A stretch of 35,618 nucleotides of DNA, taken from IMG/VR virus record IMGVR_UViG_3300009103_000091, positions 1 through 35,618 of that record; one strand, written 5' to 3'. The notes beneath the pieces were generated by a model. The model had not been told where the DNA came from. It did not search any database and saw nothing but the letters and a program-made list of their open reading frames with translations. Positions 14,646 to 23,267 of the stretch are shown piece after piece. The stretch comes from a virus. A program made the translations under genes and the position numbers. Every line of letters starts with the position of its first letter. Position 1 is the first letter of the stretch.

Positions 14646-16331
14646 ATGAGTAATTTAGGTGAACTACGCAATTTAGGTATTGCATTAAAAAAAAGAAATG
14701 GTCAATTCAAAACAAAATGCCCAAAATGTTCTCAATCAAGAAAAAACAAAAGACAAGAATGTTTATCTGTTGATGTGGACAAAGGACTATATAATTGCCA
14801 CAACTGTGGATGGGCTGGGAGCGTTTCAAAATTTTCAACCAGAATTGATTATGCCATACCACCCAAAGAATCCACAGGCATAAATGATCGTGTATTAAAA
14901 TGGTTCGACACTAGATGCATTAGTGAAAGCACATTACTGCATTGGAAAATAGGCGAATCATTAGAATATATGCCACAAGTCAACAAAAAAAGACGTGTAA
15001 TTAATTTCAATTATTATCGTGATAATAAATTAGTGAATGTAAAGTATAGGGATTCGCAAAAAAACTTTAAAATGGTTTCAGGTGCGGAAATGATATTTTA
15101 TGGACTTGATAATATAGAAAAATTAGATATTGTATATATTACTGAAGGTGAAATAGATGCATTGAGTATGCATGAAGCTGGTATGTACAGCGTTTGTAGT
15201 GTGCCTAATGGTGCATCAAAAGGCAATCAAAAATTAGAATACCTAGATAATTGTTATAAGTATTTTTTAAATAAGAAAATCATTGTATTATGTACCGATA
15301 ATGACGAAGCTGGGTTGTTATTAAGAAATGAACTTGCAAGGCGTTTTGGTTTTTATAAATGTAAATACGTTGATTTTGGTGATTATAAAGATGCAAATGA
15401 AACCCTTGTTAAAGAAGGTAAAGAAGTATTAAGAGATTTAATCAAAAAAGCAAAAAACTTTCCATTGGAAGGGGTTTTAAATATTGATAATATTTGGAAA
15501 AATGTATTAAACTTTAATGAAAAGGGAATAAAAAATTATTCTATTAAAATGGGTAATTCAGATAATTTCTTCAAATTAGCATTGGGTGAATGGAGCGTGG
15601 TAACGGGCATTCCGAATAGTGGAAAATCTGATATTGTTGATCAAATATGCTGCAATCTTGCAACTCATTATGGTTTTAGGTGTGCAATGTTTTCACCTGA
15701 ATCATTTCCATATGAAGGACATATAAAAAGAATAGCCAATAAATTAAATGAAAAAAATTGTACTAATGATGACTTAAATAACACTAAAGATTTTATTCAG
15801 GATCACTTTAATTGGATTAAAATTGATTTGGAAAATCTAACCCTAAAAGGCATTTTAAAAGCATTTAGGGAATTAGTATTTCAAAAAGGTATTAATATTT
15901 GTGTAATTGATCCCTATAATATGTTAGATCATTCTGCACAACGTGATTATTCCTATGTAGGTAGAATATTATCACAAATAACACAATTCTGTCAACAAAC
16001 AAAAACACATCTTTTTTTAGTGGCGCACCCTAGAAAAATTGAATCAATCGAGGGTACATATAAAAAACCAACATTGTATGATATTTCTGGTAGTGCTGAT
16101 TTTTTTAATAAAGCATATAATGGTTTAATCGTATATAGATGCATTGGACAAAAATCAAAATACAAAAGCGATGTTATTAAAATATATATTGAAAAGGTTA
16201 AACGAAAAGAAAATGGGCAATTAGGTAATTTTGAAATTGCACCTGATTTCTATAATGGTGGTGTTTATAAAGCATTAGGGGTTGAAAATAAAAAACTAGA
16301 AGTAATAAAAGATACTAATATACCCTTCTAA
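14646..16331 (+). CDS. Primase-helicase (T7 gp4 / Twinkle type)
   Basis: 561 residues with the full domain order of bifunctional primase-helicases. An N-terminal zinc ribbon has CPKC (25-28) and CHNC (51-54). A TOPRIM domain has ITEGEIDALS (~165) with TDNDEAG (~217). A RecA-like helicase has Walker A GIPNSGKS (~321) and Walker B ICVIDPYNM (~418), and a later FLVAHPRK motif. It should unwind the replication fork and lay down primers on the lagging strand. The C-terminus ends DTNIPF, similar to the acidic-hydrophobic tips used for partner binding. A short in-frame reading frame follows its TAA immediately. No DNA polymerase gene is seen, so host polymerase is probably used. Confidence 0.93.
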   Translation: MSNLGELRNLGIALKKRNGQFKTKCPKCSQSRKNKRQECLSVDVDKGLYNCHNCGWAGSVSKFSTRIDYAIPPKESTGINDRVLKWFDTRCISESTLLHWKIGESLEYMPQVNKKRRVINFNYYRDNKLVNVKYRDSQKNFKMVSGAEMIFYGLDNIEKLDIVYITEGEIDALSMHEAGMYSVCSVPNGASKGNQKLEYLDNCYKYFLNKKIIVLCTDNDEAGLLLRNELARRFGFYKCKYVDFGDYKDANETLVKEGKEVLRDLIKKAKNFPLEGVLNIDNIWKNVLNFNEKGIKNYSIKMGNSDNFFKLALGEWSVVTGIPNSGKSDIVDQICCNLATHYGFRCAMFSPESFPYEGHIKRIANKLNEKNCTNDDLNNTKDFIQDHFNWIKIDLENLTLKGILKAFRELVFQKGINICVIDPYNMLDHSAQRDYSYVGRILSQITQFCQQTKTHLFLVAHPRKIESIEGTYKKPTLYDISGSADFFNKAYNGLIVYRCIGQKSKYKSDVIKIYIEKVKRKENGQLGNFEIAPDFYNGGVYKALGVENKKLEVIKDTNIPF

Positions 16332-16559
16332 TTGCCAAAACAACCACCAAAAATATCATTAACTAGCGAACACTATAAAGCCATCCAATGGTGCATTAAC
16401 AATGACATATACGTTAGTGCATTACCCACAAAGCGTGGTACAAAAATTGAAATAGTCAATAAAAATAAACGAAAAGTATCACCAAAGACATATAAAAAGG
16501 TTGATCTGCATAAAAAAATTTGGGAATTATATTTGTATCTTTACAAAAAATATAGTTAA
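16332..16559 (+). CDS. Small basic protein of unknown function, TTG start
   Basis: 75 residues, strongly basic, with KISLTSEHYKAIQWCINND, IYVSALPTKRGTKIEIV and a helical KVDLHKKIWELYLYLYKKYS. The frame opens directly behind the primase-helicase TAA, in the same frame, and offers no in-frame ATG before the end, so translation would start at the TTG at 16332 or by readthrough of the stop. I do not recognise it. It precedes the terminase genes; its promoter-like elements lie inside its own 3' end and serve the next gene. Confidence 0.55.
   Translation: MPKQPPKISLTSEHYKAIQWCINNDIYVSALPTKRGTKIEIVNKNKRKVSPKTYKKVDLHKKIWELYLYLYKKYS
16528..16543 (+). promoter_or_regulatory. Tandem -7-like elements before the terminase/structural operon
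   Basis: TATATTTG (16528-16535) and TATCTTTA (16536-16543) abut, 20-28 bases before the ATG of the small terminase at 16563. The first fits TAnnTTTG exactly, and the second has A in the last place like several other gaps in this genome. TTTGTA and TACAAA also form an inverted repeat here. This is the likely start of packaging and head transcription. Confidence 0.5.
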
Positions 16560-16562
16560 AAT

Positions 16563-16943
16563 ATGGGAAGAAAACGACAAAATCCTACACTTAAAAAAGC
16601 AATGATTAAAGCCCTTGAAAAAACAATGGGGGTTGTATCATCAGCTGCTATTATGGTTGGTATTTGCAGATCTACTCATTATGAATGGTTAAAAACCGAT
16701 AGTGAATACAAACAAAAGGTTGAAGATTTGGAAAATGTAATGTTAGATTTTGCTGAAACCAATTTGCATCAACAAATAATGGAAGGCAATACAACAGCAA
16801 CTATATTTCTATTAAAAACAAGAGGGCGCAAAAGGGGATATATAGAACGTCAAAACATACAGGTAGATGCAGATATAAGCACAACTAAACTATCACCTGA
16901 AGCCCAAAAGAAAATTGACGAAATACTAAATGGCGAATATTAG
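16563..16943 (+). CDS. terS: Terminase small subunit
   Basis: 126 residues. The N-terminal half is a helix-turn-helix of the small-terminase type, with SSAAIMVGICRSTHYEWLKTD, which would recognise the packaging site on phage DNA. A helical oligomerisation part follows (VMLDFAETNLHQQIMEGN), with TATIFLLKTRGRKRGYIER, a block widely shared among small terminases. The C-terminus (LSPEAQKKIDEIL) is probably the contact with the large subunit. It lies directly before the large subunit gene and overlaps it by 14 bases, which supports the call. No cos or pac site is recognisable. Confidence 0.88.
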   Translation: MGRKRQNPTLKKAMIKALEKTMGVVSSAAIMVGICRSTHYEWLKTDSEYKQKVEDLENVMLDFAETNLHQQIMEGNTTATIFLLKTRGRKRGYIERQNIQVDADISTTKLSPEAQKKIDEILNGEY

Positions 16944-18288
16944 CGGCATTATTAAAGAGAAATGCGAGGATTCTCTTTTATTTTTCACCAGATATATATT
17001 TAAAGAGAGTTTTGGTGTTAAATTTGAGGTGGCTCAATTTCATGAAACGCTATCCAATGTATTAGAGAAGGTACATAAAGGCGAAATAAAGCGCTTAATT
17101 ATTAATATACCACCTAGATATGGCAAGACAGAATTAGCTGTTAAAATGTATATATCCTGGTGTTTAGCAAAGAATCCTAAAGCTAGATTTATTCATTTAT
17201 CTTATAGTGATGCATTAGCCCTTGATAATAGTTCTCAAACTAGAGAATATATTCAAAGCGATTCCTACCAAAGGTTATGGAATATGCAATTAAAAAAAGA
17301 TAGTCAAAGCCAAAAGAAATGGTACACTATTCAAGGGGGTGGTGTGTATGCTACTGCTAGTGGTGGCGCTATAACTGGATTTGGTGCTGGTAATGGGGGT
17401 GCTATAATTATTGATGATCCATTAAAGCCAGATGATGCTGTTAGTGATGTTAGAAGAAAATTTATTAACAATAGATACAACACTACTATTCGATCTAGGG
17501 TTAATGATAGAAGTGTGCCTATTATAGTTATAATGCAACGACTTCATGAAGATGATTTGAGTGGGTTTTTATTAGATGGCAATAGCGGTGAACAATGGTA
17601 TCATTTAAAACTACCAGCAATAGATAAAAACAACAAACCATTATGGTCTAGTAAGCATTCATTTAAAGAGTTAGAGAATATAAGACAAGCAGATAGGTTT
17701 ACATTTAGTGGTCAATATATGCAAGAACCAGCGCCTGAAGAAGGCGGTGAATGGCGTAAAGATTGGTTTAATATTATTAATAAAGCCGAATTACCTAGCG
17801 ATGTGCAATGGGAAATGTATGTTGATGGTGCATACACAAAAGACACTAGAAACGATCCAACTGGAATACAAATTAGCGGCAAATCAAATGATAATCTATA
17901 TGTGCTTAAAAGCATTGATAAGTATTTAGAAATGCCAGAATTAAAAACATTTATTACAAATTTTATTAAAGGATGTGGTGTTGATATTAAATTAATATTA
18001 GTAGAACCAAAAGCATCAGGCAAATCTTTGGTTCAATTATTGAGGCGTGAAACTAACTATAATGTAAGTGAAATAAAAACAGATTTTGTTAGATATTCTA
18101 AAATAGAACGTGCTAGAGCATCGTCACCATTCATTGAAGGGGGTCGTGTTTACCTTGTTAAAGACCATTGGAATGATGCATATTTACAACAAGTGGGTAC
18201 GTTTCCTAATGCAAAACACGATGAACATATTGATGTAACTAGTTATGCAATAGAGCGAAATTTGTTGAAAAATTTCTTTGTAGTTTAA
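16930..18288 (+). CDS. terL: Terminase large subunit
   Basis: 452 residues. The ATPase has Walker A PPRYGKT (~61-67), Walker B AIIIDDP (~158-164) and the coupling motif IVIMQRLHEDDLSG near 200. The C-terminal nuclease has YVDGAYTKDTRNDPTG with the first catalytic Asp near residue 299, LVEPKASGKSLV near 358, and HDEHIDVTSYAI near 428-438 for the last acidic residue. The protein drives DNA into the prohead at the portal and cuts it to length. The start at 16930 lies within the small subunit gene. It belongs to the common siphovirus terminase group with portal next to it. Whether it packages by cos or headful cannot be told here. Confidence 0.95.
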   Translation: MANISGIIKEKCEDSLLFFTRYIFKESFGVKFEVAQFHETLSNVLEKVHKGEIKRLIINIPPRYGKTELAVKMYISWCLAKNPKARFIHLSYSDALALDNSSQTREYIQSDSYQRLWNMQLKKDSQSQKKWYTIQGGGVYATASGGAITGFGAGNGGAIIIDDPLKPDDAVSDVRRKFINNRYNTTIRSRVNDRSVPIIVIMQRLHEDDLSGFLLDGNSGEQWYHLKLPAIDKNNKPLWSSKHSFKELENIRQADRFTFSGQYMQEPAPEEGGEWRKDWFNIINKAELPSDVQWEMYVDGAYTKDTRNDPTGIQISGKSNDNLYVLKSIDKYLEMPELKTFITNFIKGCGVDIKLILVEPKASGKSLVQLLRRETNYNVSEIKTDFVRYSKIERARASSPFIEGGRVYLVKDHWNDAYLQQVGTFPNAKHDEHIDVTSYAIERNLLKNFFVV

Positions 18289-18304
18289 TTACTTTAAAAT
18301 TTTG

Positions 18305-18312
18305 TATTTTTA
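18305..18312 (+). promoter_or_regulatory. -7-like element TATTTTTA before the portal gene
   Basis: TTTTGTATTTTTACAAAA forms a 7-bp inverted repeat around a TAnnTTTA box, 28 bases before the portal ATG. It looks like the other promoter-like gaps of this genome. The hairpin has no T tract after it, so it is not a good terminator. Confidence 0.35.
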
Positions 18313-18339
18313 CAAAAAAATTATTATAGGAATATTACT

Positions 18340-19932
18340 ATGGCATCAATCTTTGACCGACTGAAATCCTTATTATCAAAAAACGATCAAAAAACGTCAC
18401 TAGAATACAACAAAGCTATTTATAATTGGCTAGGTGAAAGTGTTGTGTGGAATACTGACAATGACGATTCATATATTAATGAAGGATATAGAAAAAACGC
18501 AACGATCTATTCGTTAATTAACATTATAACCAAAGCTGCAACTACAATACCATTTCAAGTTTATGAAATAGATAACAAAGCTGATTACAAACGATATAAG
18601 GCATTAACTAGTGGTGTTTATGATTATGGCGTTATTCAAAAATCCAACATATTACGTAAACGCTCATTGTCAGAAATAGAAGATACTGAATTACACAAAT
18701 TATTAGATAGACCAAATCCAGCACAATCATGGAATACGTTTATTAGTGAGTTAATAGCATTTGGTAAATTAACTGGCAATAGATATATTTATGGAATAGC
18801 GCCTGAAACTGGCAGAAATGTAGGTAAATACAAAGAAATGTATGTGATGCCTTCACAAATAATGGAAATAATAAGCGGTGGTATTATGCAACCAGTAGAA
18901 AAATATAAAATACAATACAATGGTAATTTCGATATACCAGCTGAACAAATATGTCACATTAAAGATTTTAACCCCTATTACGATGGAACTGGCACACACT
19001 TGTATGGGCAATCACCACTACGTGCTGGGCTGCGATCTCTAACTACCAACAACGAAGCAGTTCAAACAGGCGTAAAATATCTGCAAAATCAAACAGCACG
19101 TGGTGTGTTGATGTCTGAAGAAGGCGATTTGAATGAAGTACAAGCGCAACAATTAAAAGACAAATTCAGATCTGCACATCAAGGTTCTAACAATGCTGGT
19201 GATATAATTATAACACCAAAAAAATTATCATGGGTTAATTTTGGTTTAAGCGCTAGTGATTTATCATTAATAGAACAATACAATACATCTATTAAAGATT
19301 TATGTAACATATATAATGTGCCTGTACAACTACTAAACAACACTGATTCAAGCACTTACAACAACATGAAGGAAGCAAAAAAAGCATTGTATCAAAATGC
19401 TGTTATTCCTGAATTATGTAAAATACGTGATGAATTAAATAGGTGGTTGACACCAAAGTATGGCGACAAGTTATGTATTGATTTTGATTTTAGTGTAATA
19501 CCAGAACTTCAAGAAGAAACCGACAAGGTAGTTGAACAAATGTCAAAGTCGTGGTGGCTAACACCAAATGAAAAACGTATGGCAATGAGTTATGGTGAAG
19601 TTGAAGATGACGAAGCAATGAATGATTATTATATTCCAGCTAATTTACTACCAATTAATGGTGTTGAAAATGATTTTGAAGATGTTATTAATGAGCCAGT
19701 AGATATTGATGTATCTAAATTTTTAGTAAAAGAAGCAGAAGAAATAAAAGCACCAAAAAAAGAAAAGAAGAAAAAAGAATTGGTAGATATAGAAGCTAAA
19801 AAGGATTTATTTAAAACAAAAAAATTAGCTGAAGCACGTGCCATAGAACTGGGTGGTGAAGGCAGTCATAAAATAGCTGGATATTATATGCCTTTTAAAA
19901 CACACCAGGAATATGTTAAAGCAAAGAGATAA
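18340..19932 (+). CDS. Portal protein (HK97 family) with a C-terminal mini-domain
   Basis: 530 residues. The body matches HK97-type portals: NATIYSLINIITKAATTIPF near the start, LLDRPNPAQSWNTFISELI, GNRYIYGIAPETG, HIKDFNPYYDGTGTHLYGQSPL and VPVQLLNNTDSSTYNNMKEA. It forms the dodecameric DNA gate of the capsid. After residue ~465 a Lys-rich linker leads to a short extra module (LFKTKKLAEARAIELGGEGSH and YYMPFKTHQEY), which recalls a small Cys/His-type domain fused to head proteins in other Bacteroidota phages, though the usual cysteines are absent here. The next gene begins 20 bases before the stop. Confidence 0.93.
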   Translation: MASIFDRLKSLLSKNDQKTSLEYNKAIYNWLGESVVWNTDNDDSYINEGYRKNATIYSLINIITKAATTIPFQVYEIDNKADYKRYKALTSGVYDYGVIQKSNILRKRSLSEIEDTELHKLLDRPNPAQSWNTFISELIAFGKLTGNRYIYGIAPETGRNVGKYKEMYVMPSQIMEIISGGIMQPVEKYKIQYNGNFDIPAEQICHIKDFNPYYDGTGTHLYGQSPLRAGLRSLTTNNEAVQTGVKYLQNQTARGVLMSEEGDLNEVQAQQLKDKFRSAHQGSNNAGDIIITPKKLSWVNFGLSASDLSLIEQYNTSIKDLCNIYNVPVQLLNNTDSSTYNNMKEAKKALYQNAVIPELCKIRDELNRWLTPKYGDKLCIDFDFSVIPELQEETDKVVEQMSKSWWLTPNEKRMAMSYGEVEDDEAMNDYYIPANLLPINGVENDFEDVINEPVDIDVSKFLVKEAEEIKAPKKEKKKKELVDIEAKKDLFKTKKLAEARAIELGGEGSHKIAGYYMPFKTHQEYVKAKR

Positions 19933-20743
19933 TTGGCAAAGGGCGTTTGAAAAACAAATGCATATTGCAGAACGCCAAAACATTGTTATAGTAAAGAGAT
20001 TCTACAAAAAACAATACAACATTGCTATTGATTTATTTTTAAGAAATAGACAAACACAACCAAGTTTTATATTTAAAATGACAGATTTCATTGGATTATA
20101 TAAGCAATTATATAAGAATGTTGGAATGCGTTTTGCTAAATGGTATGTTAGAAACTACAAAAAATACATAAAAAAAACACTATCTATAACTGATTATGAG
20201 GTGTTTTGGGAAGAACGATTTTTTAATTATGGCGGTCAAGTCGGTGCTGCTAGGGCAATCATGGTTTCAAATACTGCAAGGAAAACATTTATGCGAATTG
20301 TTGAAACTTTTTTAACAGATCCAGAATTTATGATGTTAGGTGTGCCACAACAAGCGGTAATATTAAGAAGGAAGTTTAATCATTACGCACAATTTCAAGC
20401 CGAAAGAGTAGTTAGAACCGAAGCCACTAATGCTGCTAACTTTGGCACAATGCAAAGCGCATTAACTGTATTTCCTGGTGATGAAATGAAAAAAGAATGG
20501 ATAGCATCTTTTGATGATAGAACTAGAGATACACACGCTGAAGCTGATGGACAAGTTGTTAACTATAATGACCCATTTTTTGTAGGGGGTTATCAAATAC
20601 AATATCCTGGTGAACCAGGCGCACCAGCTAATGAAGTTATAAATTGTAGATGTAGTGTAGCACCATTTCCAGTTGAATCTGCATCTGCCATTGATGACTT
20701 TGAAAGTATTGGTTTTGGCATGAGTGGATCACCACTAATATAA
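19913..20743 (+). CDS. Minor head protein (Mu F / SPP1 gp7-like)
   Basis: 276 residues. The N-terminal half is helical and basic. The C-terminal part carries the family signature: AERVVRTEATNAANFGTM, KKEWIASFDDRTRDTHAEADGQ, and the ending VINCRCSVAPFP, with a Cys-x-Cys typical of the Mu F domain. Proteins of this family sit inside or at the base of the head near the portal and may travel with the DNA. The start at 19913 lies in the portal reading frame's last codons; no closer in-frame ATG without loss of the N-terminal helix is apparent. Gene order portal, Mu F, protease, capsid is standard. Confidence 0.9.
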   Translation: MLKQRDNWQRAFEKQMHIAERQNIVIVKRFYKKQYNIAIDLFLRNRQTQPSFIFKMTDFIGLYKQLYKNVGMRFAKWYVRNYKKYIKKTLSITDYEVFWEERFFNYGGQVGAARAIMVSNTARKTFMRIVETFLTDPEFMMLGVPQQAVILRRKFNHYAQFQAERVVRTEATNAANFGTMQSALTVFPGDEMKKEWIASFDDRTRDTHAEADGQVVNYNDPFFVGGYQIQYPGEPGAPANEVINCRCSVAPFPVESASAIDDFESIGFGMSGSPLI

Positions 20744-20757
20744 AGTTAAATATTTCG

Positions 20758-20765
20758 TATATTTA
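20758..20765 (+). promoter_or_regulatory. -7-like element TATATTTA before the protease gene
   Basis: TATATTTA lies in the 37-base gap after the minor head gene, 16 bases before the ATG at 20781. It matches the weaker TAnnTTTA form seen at several other gaps here. Confidence 0.35.
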
Positions 20766-20780
20766 TAAAAATTTTTTATT

Positions 20781-21473
20781 ATGAATACTATTATATATAA
20801 GTCAACACCAATAGGTGAATTATTGGATGCTGACGAATACGCTGGAATCATTAAAGGTTATGGTTCTTTTTTCGGAAATAAAGATTCCGATAATGATATA
20901 ATTATGAAAGGATCTTACACAAAAACCATTAAAGAAAATGGTGAGCGTGTAAAATATTTATATCAACATGACATGAATCAACCTATTGGTAAAATGCGTG
21001 AGTTGTACGAAGATGAAAAGGGATTGGTGTTTGTAGCTGAAATCGCTAAAACACAACTAGGTAAAGATGTTGTTGAACTAATGAAAGGTGGTATTTTAAC
21101 AGAAAATAGTGTTGGTATTATGCCAATACAAAAAGAAAACAAAGGCGAATATCGTGAAATAAGTGAAGTTAAACTATATGAAGTTAGCGCTGTTACATTA
21201 GCTGCAAATGATCAAGCTAAAATCTTGGATGTTAAAGGCAATGTAGATGTTGAAAAATTATCAAAGCGTTACGACAATCTATGCAAAATAATTCGCAAAG
21301 GTAATATATCTGATGAACTTGGATATGCTATTGAGGGCGAAATTTTGAAATTAAAATCTCTATTTATAGAGTTCACAAAGCCGACTGAAGAAGTCACTTT
21401 GCCGAATGTAGAAAGTAAAAAAGACGATTTTGAAGTATATAAATATTTTATTAATTCCTTAAAAAAATCGTAA
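20781..21473 (+). CDS. Prohead maturation protease (HK97 family, S78/U35)
   Basis: 230 residues. The core has GIIKGYGSFFGNKDSDNDII, then YLYQHDMNQPIGK with the catalytic His (near residue 57) and LTENSVGIMP with the catalytic Ser (near 114), followed by the strand ISEVKLYEVSAVTLAAND. This is the HK97-type protease that trims scaffold sequence from the capsid precursor during head maturation. The C-terminal ~70 residues are helical and charged and may be self-cleaved. The gene sits three bases before the major capsid gene, as expected. Confidence 0.93.
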   Translation: MNTIIYKSTPIGELLDADEYAGIIKGYGSFFGNKDSDNDIIMKGSYTKTIKENGERVKYLYQHDMNQPIGKMRELYEDEKGLVFVAEIAKTQLGKDVVELMKGGILTENSVGIMPIQKENKGEYREISEVKLYEVSAVTLAANDQAKILDVKGNVDVEKLSKRYDNLCKIIRKGNISDELGYAIEGEILKLKSLFIEFTKPTEEVTLPNVESKKDDFEVYKYFINSLKKS

Positions 21474-21476
21474 AAA

Positions 21477-22682
21477 ATGGAAGAAAATGTAAAAAAACAG
21501 CTTGATCAATTAGGCAATATAATTGACGAAAAAATTGATAAAGCTAGTGAACAGGTACAGACACGTGCCGATGGGAAGATTGAAGAAACCCTAAAGGGTG
21601 AAATAAACAATCTTACTCAAAAATTCAATGAGAGAATGGATGAAATGGAAGTTTCTAATAAGAAATCTATTGAATCATTAAATACTCAAAGAGAAAATAA
21701 GTCATTTAAAAGTAGGTTAATCAAAGCCATCAATGATGGTGCGCTTGATTCATTAAGAAAAGGTAATTCAAGAGCAGCAAGTTTTGAAGTGAAAGCTGAC
21801 ATGACTGTTGCAGCTGATTTTACTGGTGAGGTTATTCCAGCACAACGTGTGCCTGGTTACTACCATGACCCAAATAGACCACAAAACATTAGACAAATGT
21901 TGCCAGTTGGTTCAACTAACTCTGATGTAGTTAGGTATGTCGAGGAATCTGGTTATTCAAATGGTGCAGCAGCAACAGCTGAAGGTGCTACATTTGGGCA
22001 AACTGATTTCGATATGACAGCGACTAGTGTTAATATTGAGAAAATCGGTACTTATTTAAGAATAAGTGAAGAAATGTTAGCCGATACACCACAATTATCT
22101 AGTTATATATCTAATAGAGTACCAGCTAAATTAATGGAAGTCGAAGATGACCAATTATTAGGTGGTTCTGGTTCTGCACCAAATCTAAAAGGTTTATTAA
22201 ATTCATCTAGTGACTTTGATGAAAGTAGTAATGGTAAATTTTATCAAGCTGTTACTGCGCCAAATGAGTTTGACGTTTTAGTTGCCACTATTAATCAGCT
22301 GGCATTAAACAATTATAGACCAAATTATATTCTTTTAAATCCAACTGATTTTCACAAAATCTTGTTAACAAAAGACACTACTAATAACTATATTAAAGAC
22401 CAAGTTTATCAAGGTCTTTCGCCTAGTTTTATGGGTGTACCTGTTGTACAGAATGTGAATATGACTGCTGGGAAATTCCTAGTAGGTGATTTCGCTAATT
22501 CGTGTCAAGTTTGGGTTAGAGATAATGTATCTATTGAGTTCTTTAGCCAAGATGGAACAAATGTGAGGGATGGTTTCGTAACTGTTAGAGCAGTTGAAAG
22601 AGTTGCACTTGCAACTTATTTACCTAATGGTATCGTTAATGGTACATTTAGTTCTGCAATTACAGCACTAACTGCATCATAA
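21477..22682 (+). CDS. Major capsid protein (HK97 fold) with N-terminal scaffold domain
   Basis: 401 residues. The first ~95 are a charged coiled coil (MEENVKKQLDQLGNIIDEKI, MDEMEVSNKKSIESLN) of the delta/scaffold type, probably removed by the upstream protease. The mature part starts near DMTVAADFTGEVIPAQRVPG. HK97-fold blocks follow: IRQMLPVGSTNSDVVRYVEE, VNIEKIGTYLRISEEMLADT, LNPTDFHKILLTKD and FLVGDFANSCQVWVRDNVSI, ending FVTVRAVERVALATYLPNGI. It forms the icosahedral shell. A strong terminator follows within 20 bases, marking the end of the head transcription unit. Confidence 0.95.
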   Translation: MEENVKKQLDQLGNIIDEKIDKASEQVQTRADGKIEETLKGEINNLTQKFNERMDEMEVSNKKSIESLNTQRENKSFKSRLIKAINDGALDSLRKGNSRAASFEVKADMTVAADFTGEVIPAQRVPGYYHDPNRPQNIRQMLPVGSTNSDVVRYVEESGYSNGAAATAEGATFGQTDFDMTATSVNIEKIGTYLRISEEMLADTPQLSSYISNRVPAKLMEVEDDQLLGGSGSAPNLKGLLNSSSDFDESSNGKFYQAVTAPNEFDVLVATINQLALNNYRPNYILLNPTDFHKILLTKDTTNNYIKDQVYQGLSPSFMGVPVVQNVNMTAGKFLVGDFANSCQVWVRDNVSIEFFSQDGTNVRDGFVTVRAVERVALATYLPNGIVNGTFSSAITALTAS

Positions 22683-22700
22683 TTGTAGTTTTTCTATATA

Positions 22701-22729
22701 AAAAGGGCGCTATTTAGCGCCTTTTTTTA
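22701..22729 (+). terminator. Rho-independent terminator after the capsid gene
   Basis: AAAGGGCGCTA pairs with TAGCGCCTTTT (seven Watson-Crick pairs in GGCGCTA/TAGCGCC plus A-T pairs), followed by seven T. It lies 18 bases past the capsid stop. Confidence 0.88.
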
Positions 22730-22805
22730 TACTCTATCTTATCCGTTGGCAAAAAATAATTGAAAATTTTTTTTAAATTATAGTATAAAATAGAAAATAT
22801 TTTAT

Positions 22806-22813
22806 TACTTTTG
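22806..22813 (+). promoter_or_regulatory. Bacteroidota-type -7 element TACTTTTG before the small-gene block
   Basis: TACTTTTG lies 26 bases before the ATG at 22840 in a 157-base gene-free gap that also holds the capsid terminator. It fits TAnnTTTG. The gap is very A/T-rich between the two and holds nothing else I can identify. Confidence 0.45.
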
Positions 22814-22839
22814 ATGTATAATAACTAAAAACAAACAAA

Positions 22840-23022
22840 ATGAAAATAGAACTAACAAAACAAGAATTAGCATTAATTCATTACGCTTGTGATTTGGCTT
22901 TATGTGATATGAGTGAAAGACATCAAAAAAACCTTTCGAATGTAATGAGGAAAGTAAGTAACCAACAATGCGAAAAAACTAGAAAAGAAATCAGAATATC
23001 AAATGGGTGTTCTGGAATATAA
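22840..23022 (+). CDS. Hypothetical small protein
   Basis: 60 residues. It reads as one helix (KQELALIHYACDLALCDMS) then a basic stretch with a second Cys pair region (QQCEKTRKEIRISNGCSG). No signal peptide or membrane segment. I do not recognise it. It opens the block of small genes between the capsid terminator and the connector genes and uses an ACAAACAAA-type leader instead of a Shine-Dalgarno sequence. Its position after a terminator and a promoter-like element suggests expression independent of the head genes, possibly early. Confidence 0.5.
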   Translation: MKIELTKQELALIHYACDLALCDMSERHQKNLSNVMRKVSNQQCEKTRKEIRISNGCSGI

Positions 23023-23035
23023 ATAAATAATAACT

Positions 23036-23066
23036 AAAAACAATAAAATGAAAATTAAATATCCTT
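23036..23066 (+). repeat. 31-bp direct repeat across two start codons (copy 1)
   Basis: The A-rich leader, ATG and first codons (MKIKYP) of the gene at 23048 are identical over 31 bases to 23349-23379, which starts the gene at 23361. The shared codons and leader suggest a duplicated gene start. The encoded proteins differ beyond the sixth residue. Confidence 0.85.
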
Positions 23067-23242
23067 ACTGGGAATCTAGCGACAATACTCAATTAAAAGA
23101 TTTAAAAGCGACATTAAGTAGATGCGATAATTATGTATCAATGTTAAAGTCAAAAGGCGCAACAAGGGAAAATTCTAGTTTGCTAAAAGAGTATGAAGAT
23201 ACAGCAATGGAATTAAGATCAATAATTAATAATATAAAATAA
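23048..23242 (+). CDS. Hypothetical small protein
   Basis: 64 residues, soluble by composition. After MKIKYPYWES it is mainly helical: TQLKDLKATLSRCDNYVSML and SSLLKEYEDTAMELRSIINN. Unknown function. Its start region (leader plus six codons) is identical to that of the gene at 23361, so the two share a translation-initiation region by duplication. Two or three helices of this kind can bind other proteins, but nothing in the sequence points to a partner. Confidence 0.5.
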   Translation: MKIKYPYWESSDNTQLKDLKATLSRCDNYVSMLKSKGATRENSSLLKEYEDTAMELRSIINNIK

Positions 23243-23267
23243 AAATATAGGGGGGTCATTAACAGCA

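Noticed and set aside
14698-14883. 61-residue frame inside the primase-helicase zinc domain
   Set aside because: It lies inside a confidently assigned gene in another frame, with no domain.
18298-18318. Hairpin TTTTGTA/TACAAAA as a terminator after the large terminase
   Set aside because: Only A/T pairs and no T tract after the stem. It fits better as a promoter-like gap.
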